Assembly: GCA_964385715.1 (NCBI GenBank)
Contig: CAYLRE010000325.1
Location: forward strand, 1-5,150
Origin: MB-PLM-2 sp964385715
Lineage (GTDB): Bacteria; Planctomycetota; Planctomycetia; Pirellulales; UBA7805
Direction: 5' to 3'
DNA: 5,150 bases
Positions within the stretch are counted from its first letter, which is position 1. Each line of letters begins with the position of its first letter. Position numbers and translations under genes: made by a program. The notes beneath the pieces were generated by a model. The model searched no databases, had not been told where the DNA came from, and worked only from the letters and a program-made list of their open reading frames with translations. This document shows positions 1 to 5,150 of this stretch, in pieces.

Positions 1-13
1 TTAGATAGTTACC

Positions 14-36
14 AGACTTGAGGCGTGAGACTTGAG
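14..36. repeat. Short tandem direct repeat (AGACTTGAG x2)
   Basis: AGACTTGAG occurs at 14-22 and again at 28-36, a 14-base period with GCGTG between the copies. It sits just left of the palindromic element at 46-126. It is a two-copy short repeat in non-coding DNA, and no function can be read from it. Confidence 0.4.
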
Positions 37-45
37 TGTGCGGTG

Positions 46-126
46 GGGTGCCATGCTCCCCCTTGGGTGAGCATGCGTTCGTTAAGCTTTGATCTACATG
101 TCCACGTAAACGTGGACATGGCACCC
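46..126. repeat. Composite palindromic element: two hairpins inside an outer stem
   Basis: GGGTGC at 46-51 pairs with GCACCC at 121-126. Directly inside lies a first hairpin (CATGCTCCCCC at 52-62 with GGGTGAGCATG at 65-75, one C/T mismatch). After a 21-base linker comes a second, perfect hairpin (CATGTCCACG at 97-106, loop TAAA, CGTGGACATG at 111-120). The outer stem abuts both hairpins with no spare base, giving a three-way junction. Both hairpins begin and end in CATG. Past a bulged G at 45 the outer stem can add about three pairs. A further small hairpin, GCTCGC/GCGAGC, lies at 146-159. The layout suggests a REP-like or MITE-like intergenic repeat, or a structured RNA. No transposase is in the window, so this is inference. 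Confidence 0.65.
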
Positions 127-204
127 ACTCGCGGCGTATACCATCGCTCGCACGCGAGCCTCGCCCTCCCGGTCGTCGTATGACACTGGCACATGCTGTG
201 GGCA

Positions 205-300
205 GGTCTCCTGACCAGCCCGCTTGGTCGACCGAAGGTCTCCTTGCAATCTTGTCAATTTGGAGACCTACGGTCCTGGCAGTGGGGCGGTCGGGAGACC
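205..300. repeat. Nested GGTCTCC/GGAGACC inverted-repeat element
   Basis: The heptamer GGTCTCC occurs at 205-211 and 237-243, and its complement GGAGACC at 262-268 and 294-300, so the four copies nest. The outer arms GGTCTCCTGACC (205-216) and GGTCGGGAGACC (289-300) pair in 11 of 12 positions, and GCCC (218-221) with GGGC (285-288) extends them past a bulged A. The inner arms at 230-243 and 262-275 pair in 13 of 14 positions around an 18-base loop. Weaker pairs outside the core (197-202 with 302-308; GGCAC 188-192 with GTGCC 319-323) could extend the whole to about 136 bases. The right half can instead form a local hairpin at 282-307 (GTGGGG, GGTC, loop GGGA, GACC, CCCCAC). A run of seven T follows at 327-333 on the plus strand. 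It is either a dispersed palindromic repeat or a folded RNA, and no protein-coding signal fits. Confidence 0.6.
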
Positions 301-333
301 ACCCCACAACGGAGAGAAGTGCCGACTTTTTTT

Positions 334-482
334 GCGTCACCTTCAAATCGGCGCAAATAACGCTAACGGCAAATGGCCAAAAGAGTTGCGGCCAGAAACC
401 GCCAAGACGGCAATTCGCGCAAGGCCCCACGCGGCAACAGCTTGGAGTTTTTTCACCCCAAGTCCGTTTTTCTGTATACGGC
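334..482. other. Non-coding spacer, no recognised feature
   Basis: Between the palindromic elements and the possible terminator of the lyase gene I see only A- and T-rich runs (for example TTTTTT near 448-453 and TTTTT near 467-471) and short weak inverted repeats such as CCGT/ACGG around 464-481. The plus-strand open frames crossing it continue into the antisense of the lyase gene and have no protein-like character. No promoter or RNA gene can be supported. Confidence 0.5.
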
Positions 483-522
483 AAAAAAAGTCGCCGCGAT
501 TCGGGAAGTTACCCGTGGCGGC
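483..522 (-). terminator. Possible intrinsic terminator after the heparinase-like gene
   Basis: Read on the minus strand, GCGGC... follows directly after the stop codon at 525-527 and starts a stem. The plus-strand positions are GCCGC 493-497 with GCGGC 518-522, and inside it CGGG 502-505 with CCCG 512-515 around loop AAGTTA. After the stem come three bases and then seven T (plus-strand A7 at 483-489). The internal loop of four against two bases weakens the fold, so this is a plausible but not certain rho-independent terminator. Its position immediately downstream of the gene supports it. Confidence 0.5.
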
Positions 523-524
523 CG

Positions 525-2738
525 CTACTCGTTGTTCTGATCCGCTTGCTCGAGCGTCTTGCCATCGGCATCGATGAGCACGACACCGGTCGGCGTGTTC
601 TGAACCCTGATCCCGCCAGGCAGTTCGACGATTTGAACGTTACGGTTCTCGCTCGGCAATCGCTTCGCTTCGACCGGATCGTCACCGAAGCTGATCACGG
701 TCACAAAATCGACGTTCGCTCCTTCTTGGCGAGCAATCAGCACCGGACGCTGCTTGCCTTTCTTCTTGAGCTTGATGCCGCGACCGGTCGTGACGTCAGC
801 CCGATGCAGCATGCGAATGTGGCCGTTCGGGCGGAAGCTGACCACCTCCGGGGCTTCGCTACGACGCAGCTCCGTGATGTGCTTGTAACCGTAGGCGTCG
901 GAAAAGGTGCCTGCTTCGGCTTCTGTCGGATCGGGAAACTCACCTTCGATGTGCAAGGCATAGTCATAGGTGTGCCGCTCGTCGCTCAAGCAGCGGAAGA
1001 AGTCGACCAACACCGAATCGACGAGCACCAGAGTTCGCTCCAGTCGTACGCCAGGGTTGCCATCGACCATCTCGGCACGGAAGACCTTCATTCGTTCGCC
1101 AGGGTGAAACAACATCGGCCGGCCACGCACGATCTCGCCGGGAGCGGGAATCGCCCATTCGTTGTCGCCGTCGCCCTGCGGGGCTTGCGAGGTTTCATCA
1201 ACCGTGACCGTGTTGTGAGCGATCGTCTGACGATCCCAGGTGAGGTACTCGCGATCGCCGTAGCCGAAACCTTTGACCTCGCGAATCAGCTTGTCTTGGC
1301 CATTGCTGACCACGATCGAAAGCTTATCGGCGTGAGAGTGACCGGAACCCCAGCGACCGAAGGTCATACCAACCCCAACGGCATCGGGATCGGCACTCTG
1401 CCGAAGCATGGCGTAACCACCACTGGGCATCAAAGAACAGGCGTTCTTGTGTACGCCGGTGTTTCCAATCTTGGCATCATCCGCCAGGCTAAAGTGACCT
1501 TCGGGCAAGTCCGGCACCATCCAGACCAACTCGGTCGGCGAGCGGAGCCGCGTCTTTTCGGCCAACTTGGGATCGGCCCAAGGTCGCTTCGTACCACCGG
1601 GAATGCGGGCCGCGAAGGCAAACTTGGGGTCTTTGTATTCCCGCCAACAGGCTTCGTAGTATCGCCAGCCGACGAAGTCATCGTTGCCGGCATTGGCCAC
1701 GACCGGTACCGTGCCATCGCTAAAGGTGCGATAGAACAACGCATCAAACATCGGCTTGATGGTCTTCGCTCCAGTGGGACCGAAGGCACGTTCGACGTCG
1801 GCACCCGCTCCAAGCGGATGAGCCGGCACCGCGACATGCCAGAGATCGACACCGCTGTGGCGGGCCGCTTCCATAAGAATGCAGTAGCTGTCGGCCGTAA
1901 ATGATTGGTAACCATAGGAGCGTTCGTAGAAGATGCCGTCGGCGAGCACCGCCATCGAAATGTGATGCAACAGACCATCTCGCACTACGCGACCGCTTTC
2001 GTCGCGGTAGCCGTGAATCGACTCTTCGATCAGATCGCGATCGTTGATGCAGAAGCCGACCAGACCGGCACCCGCCAGGGCACGGGCCCGCCAGTTACTG
2101 CGGTACCGGTGATTACAAATGCGGAGCACCTCGCCACACGGCTTGAGCACGTCGCGTTCGATGCCTTGCTTTTGCTCTTCGCTCAACACGCCTGCCGAAT
2201 AGACCAAGTCGTAGGCCGACGCGTAATCGACCGCCCAACGGGTTTCGTCGAGCGTGGAGGACATCGCCTTGCCCTTGGTTCGCGTGACGGGATAGTTCTT
2301 GTAGAGCGGAATGTAGGCAGTGAGGATCTTGGCCGCCGCTTCCGCGAAGGGCTTCTCGTCCGTGAGCACGTAGGCAATGGCCAACTCGTGAGCTCGCGTG
2401 GCAACGCCCCGATTGTTGTGGCCCTTGTCATTGGGCATCGGCAGCTCGCTCAGCTGCTTGCGACTACGATCGAGGAAGTTGCCGACAAACTCCTTGAGCC
2501 ACGGCTCCCGCTCGATGAAGGCCTTCAGCTTGGCGATCTCGTGGTTGTTAAGAAACAACCGCGGATGGGCCGGCAGCTCAGCAGGGATCTCAACCCGCGT
2601 GACGGCCTTCTTGGCTCCTTCTGCAGCTGGCTGGGCAGTGGCCGGTATCGCTTGCACGAAGAGCGTGCAGGCGGCGGCGACAAATAGCAGAGCGGCGCGA
2701 ACGGCGAGCGAGCGAGTCGAAGGGAGTATGGTAGGCAC
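525..2738 (-). CDS. Secreted heparinase II/III-family polysaccharide lyase
   Basis: This 737-residue protein starts with a Sec-type signal peptide: basic start, hydrophobic run at about 11-30, probable cleavage after ATA at 33-35. 'HPRLFLN' at 58-64 is the usual opening of the alpha/alpha-toroid domain of heparinase/alginate-lyase proteins, which runs to roughly residue 420. Residues 430-737 fit the beta-sandwich heparinase II/III domain. Its hallmark motifs are present: GHSHADKLS (466-474) and AHNTVTVD (507-514). By family analogy N215 (in SNW), a tyrosine of YERSYGYQ (271-278, likely Y277), and H467 or H469 are candidate catalytic or neutralising residues. Such enzymes cleave uronic-acid polysaccharides by beta-elimination in the periplasm or outside the cell. 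The substrate cannot be told, and no sulfatase or transporter is next to it. The GTG start is chosen because AAGGA lies seven bases upstream and the signal peptide follows at once. The frame is intact. A hydrolytic or non-catalytic relative is possible. Confidence 0.9.
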   Translation of the reverse strand: MPTILPSTRSLAVRAALLFVAAACTLFVQAIPATAQPAAEGAKKAVTRVEIPAELPAHPRLFLNNHEIAKLKAFIEREPWLKEFVGNFLDRSRKQLSELPMPNDKGHNNRGVATRAHELAIAYVLTDEKPFAEAAAKILTAYIPLYKNYPVTRTKGKAMSSTLDETRWAVDYASAYDLVYSAGVLSEEQKQGIERDVLKPCGEVLRICNHRYRSNWRARALAGAGLVGFCINDRDLIEESIHGYRDESGRVVRDGLLHHISMAVLADGIFYERSYGYQSFTADSYCILMEAARHSGVDLWHVAVPAHPLGAGADVERAFGPTGAKTIKPMFDALFYRTFSDGTVPVVANAGNDDFVGWRYYEACWREYKDPKFAFAARIPGGTKRPWADPKLAEKTRLRSPTELVWMVPDLPEGHFSLADDAKIGNTGVHKNACSLMPSGGYAMLRQSADPDAVGVGMTFGRWGSGHSHADKLSIVVSNGQDKLIREVKGFGYGDREYLTWDRQTIAHNTVTVDETSQAPQGDGDNEWAIPAPGEIVRGRPMLFHPGERMKVFRAEMVDGNPGVRLERTLVLVDSVLVDFFRCLSDERHTYDYALHIEGEFPDPTEAEAGTFSDAYGYKHITELRRSEAPEVVSFRPNGHIRMLHRADVTTGRGIKLKKKGKQRPVLIARQEGANVDFVTVISFGDDPVEAKRLPSENRNVQIVELPGGIRVQNTPTGVVLIDADGKTLEQADQNNE

Positions 2739-2745
2739 AGGGCGT

Positions 2746-2750
2746 TCCTT
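2746..2750 (-). promoter_or_regulatory. Ribosome-binding site fixing the GTG start of the lyase gene
   Basis: On the minus strand AAGGA is followed by the seven-base spacer ACGCCCT and then GTG at 2738-2736. This is a good Shine-Dalgarno match at standard spacing, and no competing ATG in frame lies near. It supports the GTG start, which also gives a complete signal peptide. Confidence 0.7.
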
Positions 2751-2770
2751 GTTGATGGTGGAGGCGAGTA

Positions 2771-2809
2771 GAGCTGTAGCTCGGCCTTTGCCGGCGAAAC
2801 CGGCAAAGG
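2771..2809. repeat. Perfect 10-bp hairpin (plus small neighbour) in the lyase gene leader
   Basis: CCTTTGCCGG (2785-2794) and CCGGCAAAGG (2800-2809) are perfect inverted repeats around the five-base loop CGAAA. Two bases to the left, GAGCT (2771-2775) and AGCTC (2778-2782) form a second small palindrome. The pair lies about 33-70 bases upstream of the lyase start, inside its probable 5' leader, and nine bases past the stop of the possible small ORF at 2819. No T-run follows on the minus strand, so it is not a typical terminator. It may be an attenuating leader structure, an RNA-stabilising hairpin or a dispersed repeat. Confidence 0.55.
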
Positions 2810-2818
2810 GAGGCAGGG

Positions 2819-3016
2819 TCAGCCTCGAATGAAGGTGAGCAACGACACGAACGAGGCGATCGGATGGCTCTTGGCCAGCGGCAGCAATTGCCTGACCGGA
2901 CGCTGGTAGTGCCCGGCCGGCAGCTGGTAAAGCCGCTTCTCGTTCGGGCGAAGGCAGGTGGGATACGTGGTGGGACTTACGAGGTAGGAGGCCCTATTGT
3001 AGTGAAACCGGGCCAT
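2819..3016 (-). CDS. Possible small ORF or gene remnant, 65 residues, unknown
   Basis: I do not recognise this product. It reads MARFHYNRAS at the start and ends in SFVSLLTFIRG. It is basic and rich in Tyr, Leu and Pro, with a mildly hydrophobic C-terminus but no clear signal peptide or membrane span. By hand count 53 of 65 codons end in G or C (about 82%), at least as high as in the sampled part of the lyase gene, which favours real or former coding. Against it, no Shine-Dalgarno precedes the ATG, an in-frame TAG lies 12 codons upstream, and the 5' part overlaps the inverted repeat at 2962-3047. It could be a small gene, the 3' tail of a decayed gene, or chance. Confidence 0.3.
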   Translation of the reverse strand: MARFHYNRASYLVSPTTYPTCLRPNEKRLYQLPAGHYQRPVRQLLPLAKSHPIASFVSLLTFIRG

Positions 3017-3047
3017 CGCCGCATGGCCGGATTGGGCACCACGTATC
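2962..3047. repeat. Spaced 11-bp inverted repeat with an internal hairpin
   Basis: GATACGTGGTG at 2962-2972 is exactly complementary to CACCACGTATC at 3037-3047, 64 bases apart. Between them GGCCAT (3011-3016) and ATGGCC (3023-3028) form a six-base-pair hairpin around CGCCGC. GTAGGAG at 2984-2990 also has its complement CTCCTAC at 3047-3053, an alternative pairing. The element lies between the LRR gene and the lyase gene, 85-170 bases past the LRR stop codon. No terminator tract is attached, and its role is unknown. Confidence 0.4.
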
Positions 3048-3131
3048 TCCTACAAAACCAAGGACTTGCGCTGGAGAGAGGGCAAGGCGAGACCGCCCAG
3101 GTAGAAGACGGGGCCGGTCACGGAGGTGAGA

Positions 3132-4049
3132 TCAGCGTTTCTTGCGGGCAGCGTCAACATCAATCCTCAGCTTCGGCCGCTGACGCTTTAATCGGTTGAC
3201 CCCGCGAGCGGTAACCTTCGTCTGCTCAGCATTAACGTAACGCAAAGTCTTCATCTTTGCGAAGTGTTTGAGTCCGTCATCGGTGATCTTTGTCCCGGTT
3301 AGATTCAGACTTACGACACCTGGTAATTTGGCGATGCCTGCCAAACCATCGTCATCAATGGCCGATCCTTGCAAGGAAACGAATCTGAGCTCTTCTAGTT
3401 CACTAAGGTTCTCAAAGCCCGATCCCGTGATTGCCAAACCGTGAACTCGCAATGTGCCTAATTTTTGAAGGCGTCCCAGCGCACCGACGCCGGCGTCGGT
3501 GATGGCAGTTCGGGAGATTTCCAACTCGTGGAGGTTTACAAGATTGCCAACCGCCTGCATGGTTTCGTCACTGATGTTCTGGCCCGCCAGGTTCAGCCAC
3601 ATAACTTTCGTCGTTTCGGCCAGAAACGCGAGGTCATCATCGGTGATCTTATCTGAATCGATGTGGACTTCACCGACTCTCTGCATCTGATCGATTTCGA
3701 CGAGCGACTCAGCGAGCGAGTCGGCCGGATCTGCTGACGCGCCAATGATTATCGTGATGTGCCCCTTGGTAACAGGCGGGGGGCCAAGCCCATCCGCAGC
3801 GGTGGCCGCGGAGTTGCCTGGCTGCTCCGGTCTAACCGGCGGACGCGGTGGCGGCGGATTGAAGCGAATCTCAACGCCTGGACTTTCCGCCACGATTTCT
3901 TCTGCCAGTGCCCGCTCTTCCGGCGTGAAGTGTTTCCAGCTCGGCGGAGCTGGGATTGGCGTCTCGTCTTTGGAACAACCCGTGAATGCAACTATGAGTG
4001 GAAGAACGCCGGCCAGCCATGAGCCGTGCAATCGCCTCAATCTCGCCAT
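3132..4049 (-). CDS. Leucine-rich-repeat lipoprotein
   Basis: Starting at ATG 4049 the product has 305 residues. The first 25 form a lipoprotein signal: basic MARLRRLHGSW, hydrophobic LAGVLPLIVA, then FTGC with Cys25 as the likely lipidated residue. The F at -3 is not the preferred lipobox residue. A proline-rich linker (about 62-95) leads to seven consecutive repeats of exactly 24 residues (125-292) with the pattern LxxLxLxxTxITDxGLxxLxxLxx, then a basic tail ending RKKR. LRR arrays of this kind usually bind proteins, and lipidation would place it in the periplasm or on a membrane. The partner is unknown. A longer frame with GTG at 4139 adds 30 residues that bury the signal peptide, so the internal ATG is preferred although its GGAA sits only three bases upstream. 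It follows the toroid gene by 120 bases on the same strand, so co-transcription is possible. Its third codon position is less GC-rich than in the lyase gene (sampled by eye). Confidence 0.87.
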   Translation of the reverse strand: MARLRRLHGSWLAGVLPLIVAFTGCSKDETPIPAPPSWKHFTPEERALAEEIVAESPGVEIRFNPPPPRPPVRPEQPGNSAATAADGLGPPPVTKGHITIIIGASADPADSLAESLVEIDQMQRVGEVHIDSDKITDDDLAFLAETTKVMWLNLAGQNISDETMQAVGNLVNLHELEISRTAITDAGVGALGRLQKLGTLRVHGLAITGSGFENLSELEELRFVSLQGSAIDDDGLAGIAKLPGVVSLNLTGTKITDDGLKHFAKMKTLRYVNAEQTKVTARGVNRLKRQRPKLRIDVDAARKKR

Positions 4050-4169
4050 TGTTTCCGACAAGCCGCTTCCTTTCCTACAACGAATCAGGCACCAGGTAGG
4101 CGCGTCTTTCGAACTATCGATCGCCATGCATTCGCTCACCGTGGCAACAGCCTAGGGTGCCGACAGCGT
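4050..4169. other. Short intergenic gap between toroid and LRR genes
   Basis: This 120-base stretch separates the stop codon of the upstream toroid gene from the preferred ATG of the LRR gene. I see no strong hairpin followed by T and no clear promoter. On the minus strand AGGAAAGGAAG lies about 20-30 bases before the ATG, too far for an ordinary ribosome site. The gap is open in the LRR frame as far as GTG at 4139, so part of it could be coding if that start were used. Confidence 0.45.
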
Positions 4170-5150
4170 CTACTGCCCACGCGCGAAGCGATAGTAAACT
4201 TCCAGGCACAAACTGCCACAGACGGTATCCCAGAGGCGACCGCAACTGGAGCTCATAACCCCGACTTGATTTCCAATGAGCCAGCTTCCGCGTTCATGGT
4301 CATCCGGATCCGAGCTCGGCTTGATATTACCGGGACCGTCCCCGATCAGGTAATCGAGCATGACCTCTTCGGCAGTCGCCCAACCCTCCCCACCCATGGA
4401 ACGCAAGAAGGAATAGGAGTAATAATTCTTGTAAGCTTGCCCCTTGAATTCATCATTCGCGAATCGGCTTGCCTCACGGGCGGCCATTTCCCGAACGCCA
4501 TAGGCGCTGGGCGAGGCGCCGGCATGAAGCGTTAAGTACCTCCCAATTTGGTCTCTTGCTCCGAGTCCACCTTGTCCTCCGCGGACGCCGTCATTCTCGT
4601 ACTTGTACACAAAAATCGGGCAGTAGTCGCCGTACGCCGGATCGGCGTACTGTTCAGCGCACCAATTCCCATACCATCCAACCTTCTGATGAACTCGAAG
4701 CTCAAAGACATGGTGGGCTAGCGCCCCTTTCGTAGGATTGGGCGACAGCGCCTCGTAGTTGATCCCGGCGGCCTGGGCCGCGCGTAGCGCTTGAGTAACC
4801 CAGGCAGCGGTCGAAATATCACCGTTGAAATCCCACGGATTACACTGATAGTCCCACCCTCCCCAGCTACTTAGGTTGTGGGGAGTGGCGGGAGTCCCGG
4901 GAGGAACTTTAGCCGGATCCACATAGTGATTTTGACAATCCACAATTCGACGAATTGAGGCCAAGCAAGCGTTTGACAATTCCTGTTCGTTGATGGAACC
5001 GAACCCCGAGGCACGGCAAACGCCCAACGCTTCACACAACGCGAGTGCCCCCAGTCCTTGAGAGTAAACTTGATGATGTCCGCCAGCACTATCAATACGC
5101 CCCTGGTCATCCATATTATCCAGGATGTATTGAACGCCCTTGGTTACCAC
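4170..5150 (-). CDS. Prenyltransferase/squalene-cyclase-repeat (alpha/alpha-toroid) protein, 5' truncated
   Basis: The frame is open to the window edge. The GTG at 5150 is probably an internal valine codon, so the N-terminus is missing and only the last 326 residues are seen. They carry toroid repeats: 'YSQGLGALALCEALGV' (29-44), a helix near 60-75 with CQNH, 'GGWDY' (97-101) followed by DFNGDISTAAW and an Ala-rich helix (107-129), and a C-terminal GSW ... GRLWDT ... LEVYYRF. This fits the prenyltransferase and squalene-oxidase repeat proteins common in planctomycetes. The DxDD-type catalytic motif of squalene-hopene cyclases is not visible here, so a cyclase is not supported. Ten cysteines (39, 45, 62, 72, 103, 164, 177, 303, 311, 315) are many for the family and suggest disulfides in an exported protein. 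The real role of these proteins is unclear, and scaffold or polysaccharide-related roles are possible. Confidence 0.85.
   Translation of the reverse strand: MVTKGVQYILDNMDDQGRIDSAGGHHQVYSQGLGALALCEALGVCRASGFGSINEQELSNACLASIRRIVDCQNHYVDPAKVPPGTPATPHNLSSWGGWDYQCNPWDFNGDISTAAWVTQALRAAQAAGINYEALSPNPTKGALAHHVFELRVHQKVGWYGNWCAEQYADPAYGDYCPIFVYKYENDGVRGGQGGLGARDQIGRYLTLHAGASPSAYGVREMAAREASRFANDEFKGQAYKNYYSYSFLRSMGGEGWATAEEVMLDYLIGDGPGNIKPSSDPDDHERGSWLIGNQVGVMSSSCGRLWDTVCGSLCLEVYYRFARGQ

Noticed and set aside
9..194. 61-residue minus-strand frame
   Set aside because: It runs through the palindromic element at 46-126, has no ribosome site and a composition unlike a protein (many Cys, Thr, Arg and Trp).
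201..216. Minus-strand GGTCAGGAGACCTGCC resembles the conserved 3' box of cobalamin riboswitches, with a CCACTG further upstream near 280
   Set aside because: The GGGAA and GGTG-type core expected upstream is not found, and the motif is fully explained as one arm of the local inverted repeat. A covariance-model search (cobalamin family) on 1-480 minus strand, plus the identity of the gene left of position 1, would settle it.
180..1904. 574-residue open frame on the plus strand
   Set aside because: Most of it lies antisense to the lyase gene, which has signal peptide, ribosome site and family motifs. The plus-strand translation has no recognisable domain, and long antisense frames are expected from GC-rich codon use.
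1905..2687. 260-residue open frame on the plus strand
   Set aside because: It is a mirror of the 5' part of the lyase gene, lacks domain signals, and abuts the other antisense frame in a way typical of shadow frames.
2996..3001. TACAAT on the minus strand as a -10 promoter box
   Set aside because: No -35-like hexamer lies at suitable spacing upstream, and a single hexamer match is expected by chance.
2864..3199. 111-residue plus-strand frame
   Set aside because: It overlaps the 3' end of the LRR gene on the opposite strand, has no recognisable domain, and runs through the inverted repeat at 2962-3047.
3702..3723. Inverted repeat CGACTC/GAGTCG
   Set aside because: It lies within the LRR coding sequence and arises from the repeated codons for Ser-Leu-Ala-Glu-Ser-Leu, so no separate function is needed.
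4050..4139. 30-residue N-terminal extension of the LRR protein
   Set aside because: It starts with GTG without a ribosome site and would place the lipoprotein signal peptide in the interior, so the ATG at 4049 is preferred.

Overview
The window looks like chromosomal DNA of a moderately GC-rich planctomycete, probably of the Pirellula/Rhodopirellula type. This is an inference from gene content. It rests on a secreted heparinase II/III-like polysaccharide lyase, a lipoprotein with 24-residue leucine-rich repeats of the 'ITDxGL' kind, and a squalene-cyclase/prenyltransferase-repeat protein ending in 'LEVYYRF'. All three are typical of that phylum. No rRNA, tRNA, CRISPR array, transposase or phage gene was seen.

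All convincing genes lie on the minus strand. In transcription order they are: (1) a 5'-truncated alpha/alpha-toroid (prenyltransferase-repeat) protein at 5150-4170, (2) a leucine-rich-repeat lipoprotein at 4049-3132, (3) a possible small ORF or gene remnant at 3016-2819, and (4) a 737-residue exported heparinase II/III-family protein at 2738-525, starting with GTG behind an AAGGA ribosome-binding site. The three main products are probably exported or membrane-anchored (seen directly for two of them). Nothing in the sequence ties them to one pathway, and the 393-base gap before the lyase gene argues against a tight operon with it.

The non-coding DNA holds more structure than expected. The left 520 bases contain two elaborate palindromic elements. 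At 46-126 a six-base outer stem encloses two hairpins in a three-way-junction layout. At 205-300 there is a nested inverted repeat built on GGTCTCC/GGAGACC. A possible intrinsic terminator for the lyase gene lies at 483-522. The 2739-3131 gap has a perfect 10-bp hairpin in the lyase leader and a more distant inverted repeat. These look like dispersed intergenic repeats or structured RNA and are the most interesting part of the window. I found no convincing new multi-gene system.
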